64,000 nt of DNA from Bacillus salacetis (GTDB lineage Bacteria; Bacillota; Bacilli; Bacillales; Bacillaceae_B). Each line of letters starts with the position of its first letter. Position 1 is the first letter of the stretch. A program made the position numbers and the translations under genes. The notes beneath the pieces were generated by a model. That model saw only the letters and a program-made list of their open reading frames with translations, had not been told where the DNA came from and did no database searches. This document shows positions 17,052 to 31,408 of this stretch, piece by piece. Location: contig NZ_QXIR01000001.1 in the NCBI RefSeq assembly GCF_003581585.1, positions 186,001-250,000 of the forward strand, read 5' to 3'.

Positions 17052-18169
17052 GAATAGGTCCTTCCTTTCCAGCTGTATCCTTTGTTTCTCAGTCCGTACA
17101 TCATTGAATTAAAGATGAGGGCGATGAATGCACCGCTTGCAGCCGGCATCCAGAGTGCAAGCATCAGCCGTTGTTTGATCACGAAATTCACCCACATTTT
17201 TTGCAGCACAGTCAATACCAGAGGAAGGAAGAACAATAGATTCCAATCTTCAAGGAAGCCGTTCCAGAGCCCATAAATCGCCAGCGGAAGCGGAAAGACA
17301 TAGAAGATCAGGTAGAACAGGCTGATCATGAGGACGAAGGGTACAGACCGATTCAATCCCGGGAACAGATTTTTCGTGAACCCTTCCCATACTTCTTTAT
17401 TGCGGCTGTACATCTTGCATGTGACATAGTCCGTCACATTGCATAGCACCACTCTTTTCCCGGCTGCTTTAACCTTGCGGGTGATATGGACATCATCGAC
17501 GATCGAATCCCTTATCCCCTCATGGCCACCCGAAGCTTCATATGCCTCCCGGCTGAAGAATAGAAAGGCTCCATGGGCTGCGGTGAACTCCTCCCTCGTT
17601 GTATGATTCGCCGCCCATATCGGAAGGTGAAACACTACAAAGAATTGCTGCAGGGGGACAAGCCATCTTTCAAGGAGCGATGTCACAGGAAACTTTGGAA
17701 ATCCAGTGATCATCCCGGCTTTTTTTGATTTTAAGAAACGAAGTCCCTGCTGCACTGTGCCAGGCTGAAGTTTGACATCCGCATCAAGGAACAGCAGATA
17801 ATCCCCTGTTGCTCTTTGGCTGAGCTGCCAGCACGCATGGACTTTTCCGCTCCATCCTCCCGGAAGCGGCCTGCCTTCCAGGATTTCGAAACGCTCGTCC
17901 CCTCCGACTGCCTCGTAAAGCAATTCCTTCGTCCCGTCAGTCGAATTATCATCAAGAAGCACGATTTCCAGAGAGGGATGAGTCAGCCCTTTCAGATTCC
18001 TTACAAGCACTTCTGCATTTTTTTCTTCATTTCGAAGCGGAACAAGAATCGATACCTTTTCATTTCCATCGATACTTGTTTCTGCTTTAGACATCGAAGG
18101 AAGAAATAAGCTGTTGATGACTGTCCAAATGAGAAAGACAGCAAGTATCGAACAATATAGAATAAGCAA
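17048..18169 (-). CDS. Family-2 glycosyltransferase, CruG/CrtQ-like, putative carotenoid glycosyltransferase
   Basis: A 373-residue membrane-anchored GT-A enzyme: an N-terminal membrane helix (1-24), SILVPLRNEEKN, DDNSTDGT (73-80) for nucleotide-sugar binding, DAD (129-131) as the metal site, then about four C-terminal hydrophobic segments ending KGRTYS. It lies between cruF-like and crtD-like genes with minimal spacing (3-nt gap and 4-nt overlap). It probably glycosylates the tertiary 1-hydroxyl made by the hydratase. It is a distinct protein from the CrtQ at 22065. Confidence 0.82.
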   Translation of the reverse strand: MLILYCSILAVFLIWTVINSLFLPSMSKAETSIDGNEKVSILVPLRNEEKNAEVLVRNLKGLTHPSLEIVLLDDNSTDGTKELLYEAVGGDERFEILEGRPLPGGWSGKVHACWQLSQRATGDYLLFLDADVKLQPGTVQQGLRFLKSKKAGMITGFPKFPVTSLLERWLVPLQQFFVVFHLPIWAANHTTREEFTAAHGAFLFFSREAYEASGGHEGIRDSIVDDVHITRKVKAAGKRVVLCNVTDYVTCKMYSRNKEVWEGFTKNLFPGLNRSVPFVLMISLFYLIFYVFPLPLAIYGLWNGFLEDWNLLFFLPLVLTVLQKMWVNFVIKQRLMLALWMPAASGAFIALIFNSMMYGLRNKGYSWKGRTYS

Positions 18170-18172
18170 AAA

Positions 18173-18979
18173 TCAGGCCTCCTCCACAGTCCGGATTTTA
18201 TTATAAGCAAACCCTGCCGCCAGGATGAAGATCAATACGACAAAGCTGGCCAGCCAGAGACCGTTTATGAGCCCAAGCAGCATGAACATGCCTGACACGA
18301 GGATATATAGCAGCACAATCCGTTTGCTTCGGTATCCATCCTTTTTCTCCGGCCACTTGCGCAGCAGTACCAGCGTTATGTAGATGATTAAATGAAAAAA
18401 CAGTGCTAGAAGGAACCATCCGCTGAAGTTCTTAAAAGGAACTCCATAGTAAAACGACAGTCCCTCATCCCATATCCAATACTGTTTTACATGAAAGGCA
18501 ACCGGGTCGATGATGAGGTCCATCCCCAAGGTAAATACGGCTCCTGTCACTATGTAAAGGATACTGTGAAAAAACCTCTTTTTTTGAAGAAGAGGTGCTG
18601 TCAGCACGGATGCGATGACATGGGAGGTGGAAATGACCAGCAGCCAGGCGAAGCCGATTGCAATCGGCACCCCCCAAAGCTGCAGACCAAATTCAGAAGT
18701 ATATTTGTAGCTTCCGAACAAGAAACCGAAGTGGACTCCAAGTCCTTCTGCCAGCATGCTTATAATGAATATCATCCCGATAAAGAATGCACCGGTAATC
18801 CTCCCGTAAGCCGAAAGGAAATAGACACTTCCAACCAGTCCCGAAAGCATCAAAAAGACTGCGTTTGCCCATTGAAGAGACGCGGGGAGCAGATCGAACG
18901 AAAGAAGAACGACACCGCATGCATACCAGAATAAGAAGAAATAGTAGAGCAGATTCTCCCCGCTTAAAGATCTAGCCAA
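18173..18979 (-). CDS. CruF-like carotenoid 1,2-hydratase (DUF422 membrane protein)
   Basis: A 268-residue integral membrane protein with about seven hydrophobic helices and the conserved HFGFLFGSYKYTSEFGLQLWG block, GMDLIIDPVAF and GVPFKNFSGWF, which are typical of the carotenoid biosynthesis family that includes CruF (1',2'-hydratase). It probably adds water to the psi end of an acyclic C30 carotenoid to give the 1-hydroxyl. It overlaps the end of crtP by 8 nt and precedes the glycosyltransferase by 3 nt. Confidence 0.8.
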   Translation of the reverse strand: MARSLSGENLLYYFFLFWYACGVVLLSFDLLPASLQWANAVFLMLSGLVGSVYFLSAYGRITGAFFIGMIFIISMLAEGLGVHFGFLFGSYKYTSEFGLQLWGVPIAIGFAWLLVISTSHVIASVLTAPLLQKKRFFHSILYIVTGAVFTLGMDLIIDPVAFHVKQYWIWDEGLSFYYGVPFKNFSGWFLLALFFHLIIYITLVLLRKWPEKKDGYRSKRIVLLYILVSGMFMLLGLINGLWLASFVVLIFILAAGFAYNKIRTVEEA

Positions 18980-20477
18980 TCTTTTTCCCTTCCGCTGATA
19001 TTTCCTCCTCGATCAAGTCAGCTGTAAGCTGTCCTGAAAGTGTCACCATCGGCACCCCGCCTCCAGGGTGGGTTGAACCCCCGGCGAAATAGAGGTTTTC
19101 AAGCATCGTGCTCCGGGCCGGGATCTTGAATCCGCCATTTTTCTTCTTGTCTGTATTGACTCCATAAATTGAGCCCCCATTAGCACCATATAATCTTTGG
19201 ATGTCGTCAGGGATGAATTCATAATCGAATTCTATATGTGAACGGATATCTTCCATCCCCATCCGCTCAAGTTTATTCAGCACAATGTCGCGGTACTCCT
19301 GACGATACTGTTCCCAGCTCTCCCCCTCTTTCAAAGGCGGCACGTGAGTTAATATGAACAGATTTTCTTTGCCTTCCGGTGCCTGGCCCGGATCATTCTT
19401 CGCCGATACGCCGATGTAAACGGTCGGATCTTCTGCAGGGCGCCCCTCATCGAATATCTGGCGGAATTCCTTTTCAGGATCCTTCGAGAAGAAGAAATTG
19501 TGGTGCTGAAGCTGCTCGTACTGTTTATCAACCCCAAGCAGCATAACAAGTCCCGATACAGTCGGTTCATATTTTTCCAGTGACTTTTTCGTTTCCTGTG
19601 ACTGCGGATGATTCTTCAAAAGCTTTTGGTAGGCAGGAAGAGCTTCCAGGTTCGATACGACAATATCCGCTTCCATTTTTGTACCGTCTTCCAGCTGGAT
19701 TCCTTTCGCCCTGCTGCCTTCAGTCAAAATCTCTGAAACCGGGCTGTTCGTTTTCACTTCGATCCCCAGCTCATCACAAAGCTTCAGCATCGCTTCCGCA
19801 ATCTTGTACATGCCTCCCTGGACATAATAGATCCCAAGGCCGAGCTGGACATGGATCAGCTGGGACAGCACAGCCGGCGCATGATAAGGAGAGGAGCCGA
19901 TATACATGATGAAGAAGTTGAAAAGTTGCTGGACCCTTTTATCCTTAAAATGTTTTTTCGTCGCCTGGTCCATGGTTTTCAGTGGATCCATGGCCATCAG
20001 TTCTTTGAAATTATGTAAAGCACGGAGATCATTGAGGCCGGTAAGGCTTTTCTTGTAAAAGCTTTTTAAGTTCAGGTCATACATTTTGCCGCAGTATTCG
20101 AGGTATTGATAAAACGCCGAGGCATCTTCCGGTGAGAGTTTCCTGATTTCATTTAACATCGTCGGGATGTCACTTGTCACATCGAGAGCCGTTCCATCCT
20201 CAAAAAAAGTTCTCCACTGCGGCTCAACCCGTTGGATGTCAAGATAGTCATGAATATCCCTTCCCGCCCTTTGGAACAGATTCTCCAGCACCCATGGCAT
20301 TGTCAGGATCGAAGGACCGGTATCAAAGGAATACCCTTTGCCTTGGCGGATGTTCAGTTTGCCGCCTGCCCGTTCATTTTTTTCGCAGATTGTCACATGA
20401 TGTCCTTTTGATGCCAGGGAAATAGCCGTGGAAAGGCCCCCAAGACCTCCACCGATCACGATTGCACTCTTACTCAT
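18972..20477 (-). CDS. crtP: 4,4'-diaponeurosporene/diapolycopene oxidase CrtP (CrtNb)
   Basis: A 501-residue FAD oxidase closely resembling staphylococcal CrtP: VIGGGLGGLSTAISLASKG, FDTGPSILTMPWV, WRTFFEDGT, YIGSSPYHAPAVLS and YFAGGSTHPGGGVPM. It oxidises the terminal methyl group at C4 to an aldehyde, which the AldH at 20634 would convert to the acid. It is the first gene of the minus-strand operon and divergent from aldH; the 156-bp gap must hold both promoters. Confidence 0.88.
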   Translation of the reverse strand: MSKSAIVIGGGLGGLSTAISLASKGHHVTICEKNERAGGKLNIRQGKGYSFDTGPSILTMPWVLENLFQRAGRDIHDYLDIQRVEPQWRTFFEDGTALDVTSDIPTMLNEIRKLSPEDASAFYQYLEYCGKMYDLNLKSFYKKSLTGLNDLRALHNFKELMAMDPLKTMDQATKKHFKDKRVQQLFNFFIMYIGSSPYHAPAVLSQLIHVQLGLGIYYVQGGMYKIAEAMLKLCDELGIEVKTNSPVSEILTEGSRAKGIQLEDGTKMEADIVVSNLEALPAYQKLLKNHPQSQETKKSLEKYEPTVSGLVMLLGVDKQYEQLQHHNFFFSKDPEKEFRQIFDEGRPAEDPTVYIGVSAKNDPGQAPEGKENLFILTHVPPLKEGESWEQYRQEYRDIVLNKLERMGMEDIRSHIEFDYEFIPDDIQRLYGANGGSIYGVNTDKKKNGGFKIPARSTMLENLYFAGGSTHPGGGVPMVTLSGQLTADLIEEEISAEGKKIG

Positions 20478-20633
20478 TTGATCTCCTCCTACTGTTAGTT
20501 GTTGAGATAACCGGGTAAAACAGAATCAGGCGTCCATTGAAGGTTATGTTTCGACTTTTGCTTAGCCTCATTGTATAGTTTAAGTATAATAAATGTAAAG
20601 ATTTTATGTAACTGTGTAGAAAGGATGGATATC

Positions 20634-22052
20634 GTGACTTTCCGCCGTACAGACCTGAAGGATATCGAGCAAAAGATGATCGCCTCCCGAAATGCATCCT
20701 TACAGTGGCGAAATACCCCTATTTCAACGAGATTAAACCACATGAAAGCACTTCGGAAGCGGATTGTGGCTGAAATGGACGAATGGACGGAGCTTTTGGT
20801 CAAGCATGGCAACAAAACAGCAAGCGATGCACTGAGCGGAGATTTATTTTCTGTGCTGGATGCCCTCTCCTATTATGAAAAACATGCTGAAAAGATACTG
20901 AAGAAGAAAAAGAAAAAAACCCCGCTCCATCTCTTTGGAGGCAGATCCTTCGTCAGTTACGAACCGCTGGGGGTGGTCATGGTCTTTGCACCATGGAATT
21001 TCCCCCTTCAGCTTGGACTCATACCGGTCATATCAGCGCTTATCTCCGGTAATGCCGTCATCATGAAGGGTTCGGAAAAACTGGATCCCGTAAACGAGAA
21101 GCTCGAAACACTCCTTGCAGAAGCAGGCTTTCCGGAAGGTGTGTTCCAGGTAATCTACGGTTCCAAAGAAGAAGCTCAATACGCTATCGGCCAAAAGCCT
21201 GATAAGATATTTTTCACAGGAAGCTCGTCAGTCGGCAAAGCAGTCTTAAAACAAGCTTCACAATATGTCATTCCCTGCGATATGGAGCTCAGCGGGAAGG
21301 ATCCGATGATCGTTTTGGAGGATGCCAACATTGAGCGCGCCGCCAGGGCTGCGGTATGGGGCGCATTCATGAACAGCGGACAAGTATGCGTTTCCGTCGA
21401 AAGATTATATGTACATCGCTCCATTTATCACTCGTTCCTTGAAAAAGTCATCCATTTCACCAAGGAACTGAAGCAGGGGCCGGAAGCCGACCTGAATCAA
21501 ATGGCAACTGAACAGAATTGGCTGACTGCCCGGGAGCACTTGGAGGACGCTTTGGAAAAAGGAGCCGAAATGCATACAGGCTTTCTTCCTTCGCAAGGCC
21601 GGTCCCTTCACTTCCCTCCGGTCATATTGACAGGCATTACGAATGAGATGAAGTTGATGCAGGAAGAAACATTCGGACCGCTCCTGCCGATCATGACATT
21701 TGAGACTGAAGAAGAAGCAGTCAAGCTGGCTAATGATTCAAGCTACGGATTAAATGCGAGTATCTTTTCCAGGGATCTTCAAAGAGCTGAAAGGATTGCC
21801 GTGCAACTTGACAGCGGAAGCTGCACGATTAATGACGTGCTGCGGAACATAAGCAACATGCACCTCCCATTCGGAGGGGTAAAGATGAGCGGGTTTGGGC
21901 GGTACCATGGAAAAGAAGGGCTCCAGGCTTTCTGCAACATCAAATCGACAATGATTCATAAAGGCAGAAGAAATAAAGAAATAAACTGGTTTCCATACCG
22001 GTCCGACACAGCTGAATGGCTTAAAAAAGGGCTGATTTGGAAATATAAATAA
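20634..22052 (+). CDS. Diaponeurosporenal aldehyde dehydrogenase (AldH, CrtNc-type)
   Basis: A 472-residue NAD(P)-dependent aldehyde dehydrogenase: cofactor motif FAPWNFPLQLGL, FTGSSSVGK, catalytic Glu (MELSGKDP, about 218) and Cys (NSGQVCVS, about 252), and a C-terminal PFGGVKMSGFGRYHG. It probably oxidises the C30 carotenoid aldehyde to 4,4'-diaponeurosporenoic acid. GTG 20634 was chosen (8 nt after AAAGGA); an ATG nine bases upstream overlaps that site. It is the first gene of the second plus-strand operon, 12 nt from crtQ. Confidence 0.88.
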   Translation: MTFRRTDLKDIEQKMIASRNASLQWRNTPISTRLNHMKALRKRIVAEMDEWTELLVKHGNKTASDALSGDLFSVLDALSYYEKHAEKILKKKKKKTPLHLFGGRSFVSYEPLGVVMVFAPWNFPLQLGLIPVISALISGNAVIMKGSEKLDPVNEKLETLLAEAGFPEGVFQVIYGSKEEAQYAIGQKPDKIFFTGSSSVGKAVLKQASQYVIPCDMELSGKDPMIVLEDANIERAARAAVWGAFMNSGQVCVSVERLYVHRSIYHSFLEKVIHFTKELKQGPEADLNQMATEQNWLTAREHLEDALEKGAEMHTGFLPSQGRSLHFPPVILTGITNEMKLMQEETFGPLLPIMTFETEEEAVKLANDSSYGLNASIFSRDLQRAERIAVQLDSGSCTINDVLRNISNMHLPFGGVKMSGFGRYHGKEGLQAFCNIKSTMIHKGRRNKEINWFPYRSDTAEWLKKGLIWKYK

Positions 22053-22064
22053 GGAGGCGGCGGC

Positions 22065-23168
22065 ATGCATCCTGGCTGGTTATACCTGCTACTAGGCAGC
22101 TTACTGCTCTGGAGAATTGCAATACCCGGAGGAAAAAGATCATCCCACCAGAATACTGACAGACTGTCCATCATCATTCCGGCACGCAATGAGGAGAAAA
22201 ACCTGCACGCTCTGCTTTCATCTTTAAAGGCTGAAGCGGCCTCAATCCATGAAGTGATTGTCGTCGATGACCACTCTGAAGATGAAACAGGCAATATCGC
22301 AAGGAACTATGGGATGAGGGTCATCGTACCCCCTCCTCTTCCCTCAGGCTGGTTCGGGAAATCGTGGGCCTGCTGGAACGGTGCGAAGGAAGCCGATGGA
22401 GACGTGTTCATGTTTCTGGATGCCGATACTACAATCGAACCCGGCGGTGTGGAAAACATACTCTCCTCCCGGCAAAACAGCGGCGGCGCACTCACGATTC
22501 AGCCTTATCATAAAATCACCCGTGTTTATGAAAATCTGTCAGGAATGTTCAACCTCATTGCCGTCATGGGTATCGGCAGCTTTCACATTTTATCAAGGGT
22601 GATCCCCCCTGCCGGTGCTTTCGGACAATGCTTCGTCTGCACGAAAAAGGATTACGAGAAAGTCGGGGGCCATAGTGCCATTTCACATGAAATATTGGAG
22701 CATATGATGCTGGGAAAAACCTTTCTTAACCATGGCATACCGCTTCGCAATTATATTGGCAGGCAAGCTGTTTCAATGAGGATGTATCCCGGCGGTGTAA
22801 AAGAACTGACCCAAGGCTGGAGTAAAAGCTTTGCCTCCGGAGCCGGAGCAACGAATCTTCTGCTGCTTATCCCGATCATTCTCTGGGTTTCCGGCAGTCT
22901 TTCAGCCGGGTTTTCGCTTTTGGGGCTTGAAGGTGCCTCAGGCTATGAAACAGCAGGCATCCTTACCCTTTATGGATTGTACAGCATCCAGTTCTATATT
23001 CTGCTGAGGGCAGTCGGCAGCTTCATCTGGTCAGCCTCCCTCTGTTTTCCGCTATTATCTTTATTTTTCATCACTGTATTTGCTTATTCTGCAATAAGAA
23101 CGTTCTTTATGAAGAATGTGGCCTGGAAAGGGCGCAGTATTTCTTTAACCAAGAAGAAAGGGCGGTGA
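22065..23168 (+). CDS. crtQ: 4,4'-diaponeurosporenoate glycosyltransferase
   Basis: A 367-residue GT2 enzyme resembling staphylococcal CrtQ: an N-terminal membrane helix, LSIIIPARNEEKN, VVDDHSEDET, WFGKSWACWNGA, DADTT, and a C-terminal membrane region ending with AWKGRSISL. It would esterify glucose to the carotenoid carboxyl group. ATG follows TAAGGAGG. It is four bases upstream of crtO. Confidence 0.85.
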   Translation: MHPGWLYLLLGSLLLWRIAIPGGKRSSHQNTDRLSIIIPARNEEKNLHALLSSLKAEAASIHEVIVVDDHSEDETGNIARNYGMRVIVPPPLPSGWFGKSWACWNGAKEADGDVFMFLDADTTIEPGGVENILSSRQNSGGALTIQPYHKITRVYENLSGMFNLIAVMGIGSFHILSRVIPPAGAFGQCFVCTKKDYEKVGGHSAISHEILEHMMLGKTFLNHGIPLRNYIGRQAVSMRMYPGGVKELTQGWSKSFASGAGATNLLLLIPIILWVSGSLSAGFSLLGLEGASGYETAGILTLYGLYSIQFYILLRAVGSFIWSASLCFPLLSLFFITVFAYSAIRTFFMKNVAWKGRSISLTKKKGR

Positions 23169-23172
23169 TATT

Positions 23173-23715
23173 ATGCTGGTGACTTTTCCGTTCTGGTTGA
23201 CATTGCTGCTCAATATCGTGTTATGGCCGGTGATCCATTTGTCCTTATCATACATATGCCTCCATATGGACCGCCGGTATTTTACAAAAGAGTCATTGCT
23301 TTACCAGGAGAAGAGATGGGAGTCAGGAGGAAGGTTCTATGAAAGAATCGGCATCAAGCACTGGAAAACCCTTCTGCCGGATGGCGGCGGTGTCTTTGAC
23401 GGCGGCTTCCGGAAGAAAAAACTTGCAGGACGGGATTTGGATTATTTCGAAACCTTCATACTGGAAACCAGACGTGCCGAATTCACCCATTTGATTCTGA
23501 TTCCCCCAGCATTGATCTTTTTCATCTGGAACACAGAGCTGGTAGGGTGGATCATGGTTGTTTATGCATTTGCGGCCAACATTCCGTTCATCATGATACA
23601 GCGTTATAACCGCTTCAGGTTTCAACGCATCCTGCAGCAGCGAAAACAAAGGAGGGCTTGCCTTGACAGACAGGGAGAAAAGTTCAACAGAGAAAAGAAA
23701 AACCGAGCATATTGA
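23173..23715 (+). CDS. crtO: Glycosyl-4,4'-diaponeurosporenoate acyltransferase
   Basis: A 180-residue membrane protein with helices at the N-terminus (5-28) and at about 103-140. Conserved features are ERIGIKHWKTLLPDGG and ETRRAEFTHL. It acylates the glucosyl ester in the staphyloxanthin pathway. Its 3' end overlaps the start of fni by 53 nt, and its Lys/Arg-rich tail is translated from that overlap. Confidence 0.85.
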   Translation: MLVTFPFWLTLLLNIVLWPVIHLSLSYICLHMDRRYFTKESLLYQEKRWESGGRFYERIGIKHWKTLLPDGGGVFDGGFRKKKLAGRDLDYFETFILETRRAEFTHLILIPPALIFFIWNTELVGWIMVVYAFAANIPFIMIQRYNRFRFQRILQQRKQRRACLDRQGEKFNREKKNRAY

Positions 23716-24709
23716 TATCTGCTTAACGAGAGATGTTGAATCTTTAGAGATGACGACCGGTTTCGAAGCCTTCCGGTTTCAGCATAATGCCCTTCCGGAG
23801 ATTGATTTTCGCGAAATCGACCTGGGCACATCCATTTTCCAAAAGCAGCTGAAAGCACCTTTTCTGATCAGTTCGATGACCGGTGGTACGGAAACAGCAG
23901 CCCAGATAAACGAAGCGCTGGCAAGAACTGCGGAAAAGCACGGCTGGGCAATGGGCGTCGGCTCGATGAGGACAGCGATTGAAAATGAACAAACTGCTTA
24001 TTCGTTCAATATCCGAAGACATGCTCCTTCGATTCCTATCCTGGCAAACCTCGGGGCTGTTCAATTTAACTACGGATATGGAGTGGAGCAATGCCAGCGA
24101 GCAGTTGACCTCATTGAAGCGGACGCCCTCGTCCTCCATCTTAACAGCCTGCAGGAAGTCTTCCAGCCGGAAGGCGACACCAATTTCAAGGGGCTGTTGA
24201 AGAAGATTGAACAGGCAGCAAAATCGCTGCCTGTCCCTGTCGGAATAAAGGAAGTCGGCATGGGGATCAGCAGCAGTGCAGCCCGGCATTTATATGAAGC
24301 GGGGGTTGCATTCATTGATGTGGCCGGTTCAGGAGGCACTTCTTGGATTCAGGTCGAAGCCTATCGTTCAAAAGAACCCATGAGGGCGAAGGCAGCAGAA
24401 GCTTTCACGGAGTGGGGCATTCCTACAGCTGAAAGCCTGATGCAGATCAGGAGAGATGTTCCAGCCGTGCAGCTATATGCGAGCGGGGGAATGAAAAATG
24501 GTGTCCATGCAGCAAAAGCCATTGCCTTAGGTGCTGATCTTGCCGGATTCGGAAGGTCGCTCCTTCCACATGCAGCGGCATCTGATGAAGAAGCACTAGA
24601 TGAACAATTTCAGCGCATTGAGTTTGAACTACGGACCGCCATGTTTGGAATCGGTGCGGCATCGCTCTCTGATCTTAAAGGAACGGAAGCATTGCGGAGA
24701 TTAATTTAG
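23663..24709 (+). CDS. fni: Isopentenyl-diphosphate delta-isomerase, type 2 (FMN-dependent)
   Basis: A 348-residue flavoprotein that interconverts IPP and DMAPP: RKTEHIDICL at the N-terminus, ISSMTGGT, GVGSMR, NLGAVQF, VAGSGGTSW and GADLAGFGRSLL for FMN binding. It starts at TTG 23663, 7 nt after GGAGG, inside crtO. Its place at the end of the crt block suggests it raises prenyl precursor supply for pigment. Confidence 0.94.
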   Translation: MTDREKSSTEKRKTEHIDICLTRDVESLEMTTGFEAFRFQHNALPEIDFREIDLGTSIFQKQLKAPFLISSMTGGTETAAQINEALARTAEKHGWAMGVGSMRTAIENEQTAYSFNIRRHAPSIPILANLGAVQFNYGYGVEQCQRAVDLIEADALVLHLNSLQEVFQPEGDTNFKGLLKKIEQAAKSLPVPVGIKEVGMGISSSAARHLYEAGVAFIDVAGSGGTSWIQVEAYRSKEPMRAKAAEAFTEWGIPTAESLMQIRRDVPAVQLYASGGMKNGVHAAKAIALGADLAGFGRSLLPHAAASDEEALDEQFQRIEFELRTAMFGIGAASLSDLKGTEALRRLI

Positions 24710-24728
24710 GAGTGAGCCTATCTTTCAG

Positions 24729-24756
24729 GCACCCTTTTTGAGAAGGGTGTCTTTTG
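24729..24756 (+). terminator. Terminator of the aldH-crtQ-crtO-fni operon
   Basis: Stem CACCCTT/AAGGGTG with a TTTGAG loop and a TCTTTT tail, 20 nt after the fni stop codon. Confidence 0.75.
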
Positions 24757-24793
24757 AGTTTCTAAGACCTCCTATTGGGTAAAAATTCCCGTA

Positions 24794-24824
24794 TAAAAAA
24801 ATCCGCCCACTAAGTGGACGGATC
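24794..24824 (-). terminator. Terminator of eno
   Basis: Stem ATCCG(T)CCAC/GTGG(G)CGGAT with a 3-nt loop and TTTTTT on the minus strand, just after the eno stop codon. It lies back to back with the fni terminator. Confidence 0.88.
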
Positions 24825-24836
24825 TCCTCGAAACTA

Positions 24837-26171
<1,335 letters not shown>

Positions 26172-26182
26172 TTAACACAAGT

Positions 26183-26485
26183 GTTGATTTCCACTCCAGG
26201 CACGCGCTTTCCTGGGGGCGGGCGGTGAGCCTCCTCGGCTTCATAAAAAGCGTAAGCGGCCGTTCAGCGCCGTACGGATTGGAGGGCACTCGCATGAGAT
26301 AAAGGAAACACGGCAAGCGGAGCGCGCCGATGTTGACTTATCGCAAGGAGAGAGACCGAAATCCGCTAGGCGCTGGCCGCTGGAACTGGATTCGCCTGTG
26401 GGGTTACGTTCCAGTAGGTACGTAACCTTGGTCTCACCTGTCCCGCTAATCCCCCAGGAGTCGGTGCCTTCCGTTCCAATCAATT
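26183..26485 (+). repeat. Intergenic modular repeat element, copy 3
   Basis: Ends TGTTGATTTCCACTCCAGGC and CCTTCCGTTCCAATCAA. It contains the GGGGGCGGGCGGTGAGCC module, the ATGAGATAAAGG...GACTTATCGCAAGG module seen in copy 1, and an extra hairpin GTTACGTTCC...GGTACGTAAC. It lies between gpmI and eno. Confidence 0.75.
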
Positions 26486-26556
26486 CATTGAGAACAAGGT
26501 TTAAATTTTTACAGAGCTTTTGTTATTAATACTACTTGATTAACAAGTAAAAACGC

Positions 26557-26664
26557 TTTGATTTTCGTTTCATCCACTCTCTTTCCGGAGTCGGGCATGA
26601 GTCCACCCTCGGCATGCGCCCAGGGGACCTACACCCTAGGAGAGTGCATTCCGCTGCAATCAAC
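26557..26664 (+). repeat. Short diverged modular repeat element
   Basis: It starts TTTGATTTTCGTTTCATCCA and ends GCATTCCGCTGCAATCAACA, keeping the terminal pattern of the longer elements but only about 108 bp long. It ends directly before the gpmI stop codon. Confidence 0.5.
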
Positions 26665-26669
26665 AAAAC

Positions 26670-30160
<3,491 letters not shown>

Positions 30161-30204
30161 TTCAAAAGGCCTCCTTCTGGATAATCGGGCATGAAACCCG
30201 TTTT

Positions 30205-30238
30205 ATGAAAAAAGAAGAGCGGGGAATCCTCCCCGCTC
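30205..30238 (-). terminator. Terminator in the gapA-pgk gap
   Basis: Perfect stem GAGCGGGG/CCCCGCTC with a 6-nt loop and TTCTTTTTT on the minus strand. It probably ends much of the cggR-gapA transcript, with partial readthrough into pgk. Confidence 0.85.
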
Positions 30239-30268
30239 CCCTTCATCCCATTTCATTATAGATGCTGG

Positions 30269-30307
30269 GACATAATTTATCCAACATAAACCCTGATAAA
30301 TTATGTC
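30269..30307. repeat. 13-bp perfect inverted repeat between gapA and pgk
   Basis: GACATAATTTATC ... GATAAATTATGTC with a 13-nt spacer, AT-rich and without a T-tract. It could be an mRNA 3'-stabilising hairpin for gapA or a protein-binding site. No known operator matches. Confidence 0.5.
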
Positions 30308-30346
30308 ACATTCATCATTTAGGATATCACATTTGGTTTATAACTC

Positions 30347-31369
<1,023 letters not shown>

Positions 31370-31408
31370 TTAAAATGGTTAAGGAAATTTTATATATTTC
31401 AAAAGGTA

